From: SAR202 cluster bacterium
GTDB lineage: Bacteria > Chloroflexota > Dehalococcoidia > UBA3495
DNA length: 6,160 nucleotides
Direction of reading: 5' to 3'
NCBI GenBank assembly: GCA_009392075.1
Contig: VFHG01000068.1
Span: 1 to 6,160 of the forward strand
The position numbers and the translations under genes were made by a program. Below, piece by piece: positions 5,339-6,160 of the stretch (positions are counted from its first letter, which is position 1; each line of letters begins with the position of its first letter). A model generated the notes under the pieces. It was given only the letters and a program-made list of their open reading frames with translations, made no database searches and was not told where the DNA came from.

Positions 5339-6160
5339 TCACGCTATGGCGGGCAATTCCTTCAGGCGCGGCAGGACCTCTTTGGCGAATAACCGCATGC
5401 TTTTTTCGACCTCGTCGTAGGGCATGGCGCCAAAGCTGAACGCTGCCAAGAACGAATCGCTGCCGACGCGGTTACGAGTGCTCATGATCTTGTCGTAACA
5501 CTGGTCAGGTGTGCCCCACACCTGCAGGTCCAGGAAGAAGTCCTTCACGTCCTGCGTGCCGTACTGCTCGATCTTCTCGGTGAACTTGCCGTAGTATTCG
5601 TAGCCCTTGGTTTCCTTTAGGTGGTCGCTGCGGAACTCGTAGTGGTCCATTATCGAGTCCCAGTAATTGCCCACGTATTCGCTGGCCATCTCCTTTGCCC
5701 GGTCTTCATCCTCGTGGCAGAAGGTGAACCCCACCACGATGGGCGGTGGTGCGGGAGCTCCATTGACCTCTTGGAATATCTCCCGGTAGGCCTTCAGCTC
5801 GTTCTCGACTTCGCTCCACGGCTTCTGAGGAATGATCAGTATACCCAAGCCCAACTGGGCCAGGGCCAACGAGGACTCCGGCGAGACTGCGGCGGCATAG
5901 GTGCGCCCTTGGAAGCTCTTGTACGGCTTGGGCCTGATGTCCACTTTGGGCTGTTTGATCAATTCACCGTCGAACTCGGCAACTCCATTTTCCAGGGAAT
6001 CCACCAACATCTTGGCGCTCTCGGCGAATCTGGTCCTGGACTCGGACATGTCCAACCTGAATCCCTCGAACTCCACCCGTCCCAGACCACGGCCCACGCC
6101 GATGATGGCCCTCCCGCCGCTCAGATGGTCCAACACCGAGAACTGTTCGGCGATCCTCAT
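5339..6160 (-). CDS. LLM-class (luciferase-like, F420/FMN) flavin-dependent monooxygenase, 5' partial
   Basis: The 273 residues visible match the bacterial luciferase-like oxidoreductase family, TIM-barrel enzymes that use reduced FMN or F420. The window starts within the family's conserved RIAEQFSVLDHLSGGRAIIGVGRG segment (2-25), which normally lies some 80 or more residues into the protein. The ATG at 6158-6160 is therefore probably internal, and the true start lies beyond the right edge. EFEGFRLDMSESRTRF (30-45), the WGTPDQCYDKI motif (215-225) and the C-terminal MRLFAKEVLPRL (255-266) are typical. It is transcribed toward the FAD gene, and its stop (complement of 5339-5341) is one base from that gene's stop. 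It is in a separate transcription unit but may belong to the same catabolic neighbourhood. Family confident; cofactor and substrate unknown. Confidence 0.9.
   Translation of the reverse strand: MRIAEQFSVLDHLSGGRAIIGVGRGLGRVEFEGFRLDMSESRTRFAESAKMLVDSLENGVAEFDGELIKQPKVDIRPKPYKSFQGRTYAAAVSPESSLALAQLGLGILIIPQKPWSEVENELKAYREIFQEVNGAPAPPPIVVGFTFCHEDEDRAKEMASEYVGNYWDSIMDHYEFRSDHLKETKGYEYYGKFTEKIEQYGTQDVKDFFLDLQVWGTPDQCYDKIMSTRNRVGSDSFLAAFSFGAMPYDEVEKSMRLFAKEVLPRLKELPAIA

Overview
The window is a 6.16 kb stretch of dense bacterial DNA, GC-rich by eye, with six complete or nearly complete genes on the + strand and one gene on the - strand that runs off the right edge. The protein types fit an uncultivated environmental Chloroflexota of the SAR202/Dehalococcoidia kind: a LigB-type ring-cleavage dioxygenase, an SDR, a hormone-sensitive-lipase-like esterase, a FrnE-like DsbA-family protein, a sarcosine-oxidase-like flavoenzyme and a luciferase-like monooxygenase. 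That assignment is an inference from gene content and family resemblance; no taxonomic marker is present.

Layout. A frameshifted Tag-like DNA glycosylase (49-503) is followed after 24 bases by an SDR dehydrogenase (528-1346). A 91-base gap with a perfect TATAAT box precedes a LigB-family dioxygenase-like gene (1438-2502). An alpha/beta hydrolase (2559-3509), a DsbA/FrnE-family thioredoxin-fold gene (3550-4158) and an FAD amine-oxidase-like gene (4162-5337) follow in close succession, probably as one transcript. A convergent LLM-class flavin monooxygenase (5339 to beyond 6160, - strand) ends one base from the stop of the FAD gene. No gap exceeds 91 bases, and I see no tRNA, rRNA, CRISPR array or insertion sequence.

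Main result. The DsbA-family gene looks 5'-truncated if TGA is read only as stop. Reading upstream from an ATG with a strong ribosome binding site at 3550, the same frame runs through a single TGA at 3598-3600 and gives a full 202-residue protein. That TGA lies exactly where the first cysteine of the CxxC redox motif belongs (DYT-U-PFCYVG). Twenty bases after the TGA is the GGGT apical loop of an 8-bp hairpin with one bulged U (3613-3633), which resembles a bacterial SECIS element. The simplest reading is a selenocysteine-containing UxxC DsbA/FrnE-like oxidoreductase. A simple gene caller would start it late, at a TTG at 3637, and lose the active site.

How the genes may work together. Ring-cleavage dioxygenase, hydrolase, dehydrogenase, amine-oxidase-like flavoenzyme and flavin monooxygenase suggest a catabolic cluster for an aromatic or other recalcitrant organic compound, with the selenoprotein as an isomerase or redox component. 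The substrate cannot be read from the sequence. Three gene starts share the same 10-base sequence GTATGAGATG, in which an out-of-frame ATG sits 5 bases before the real start.
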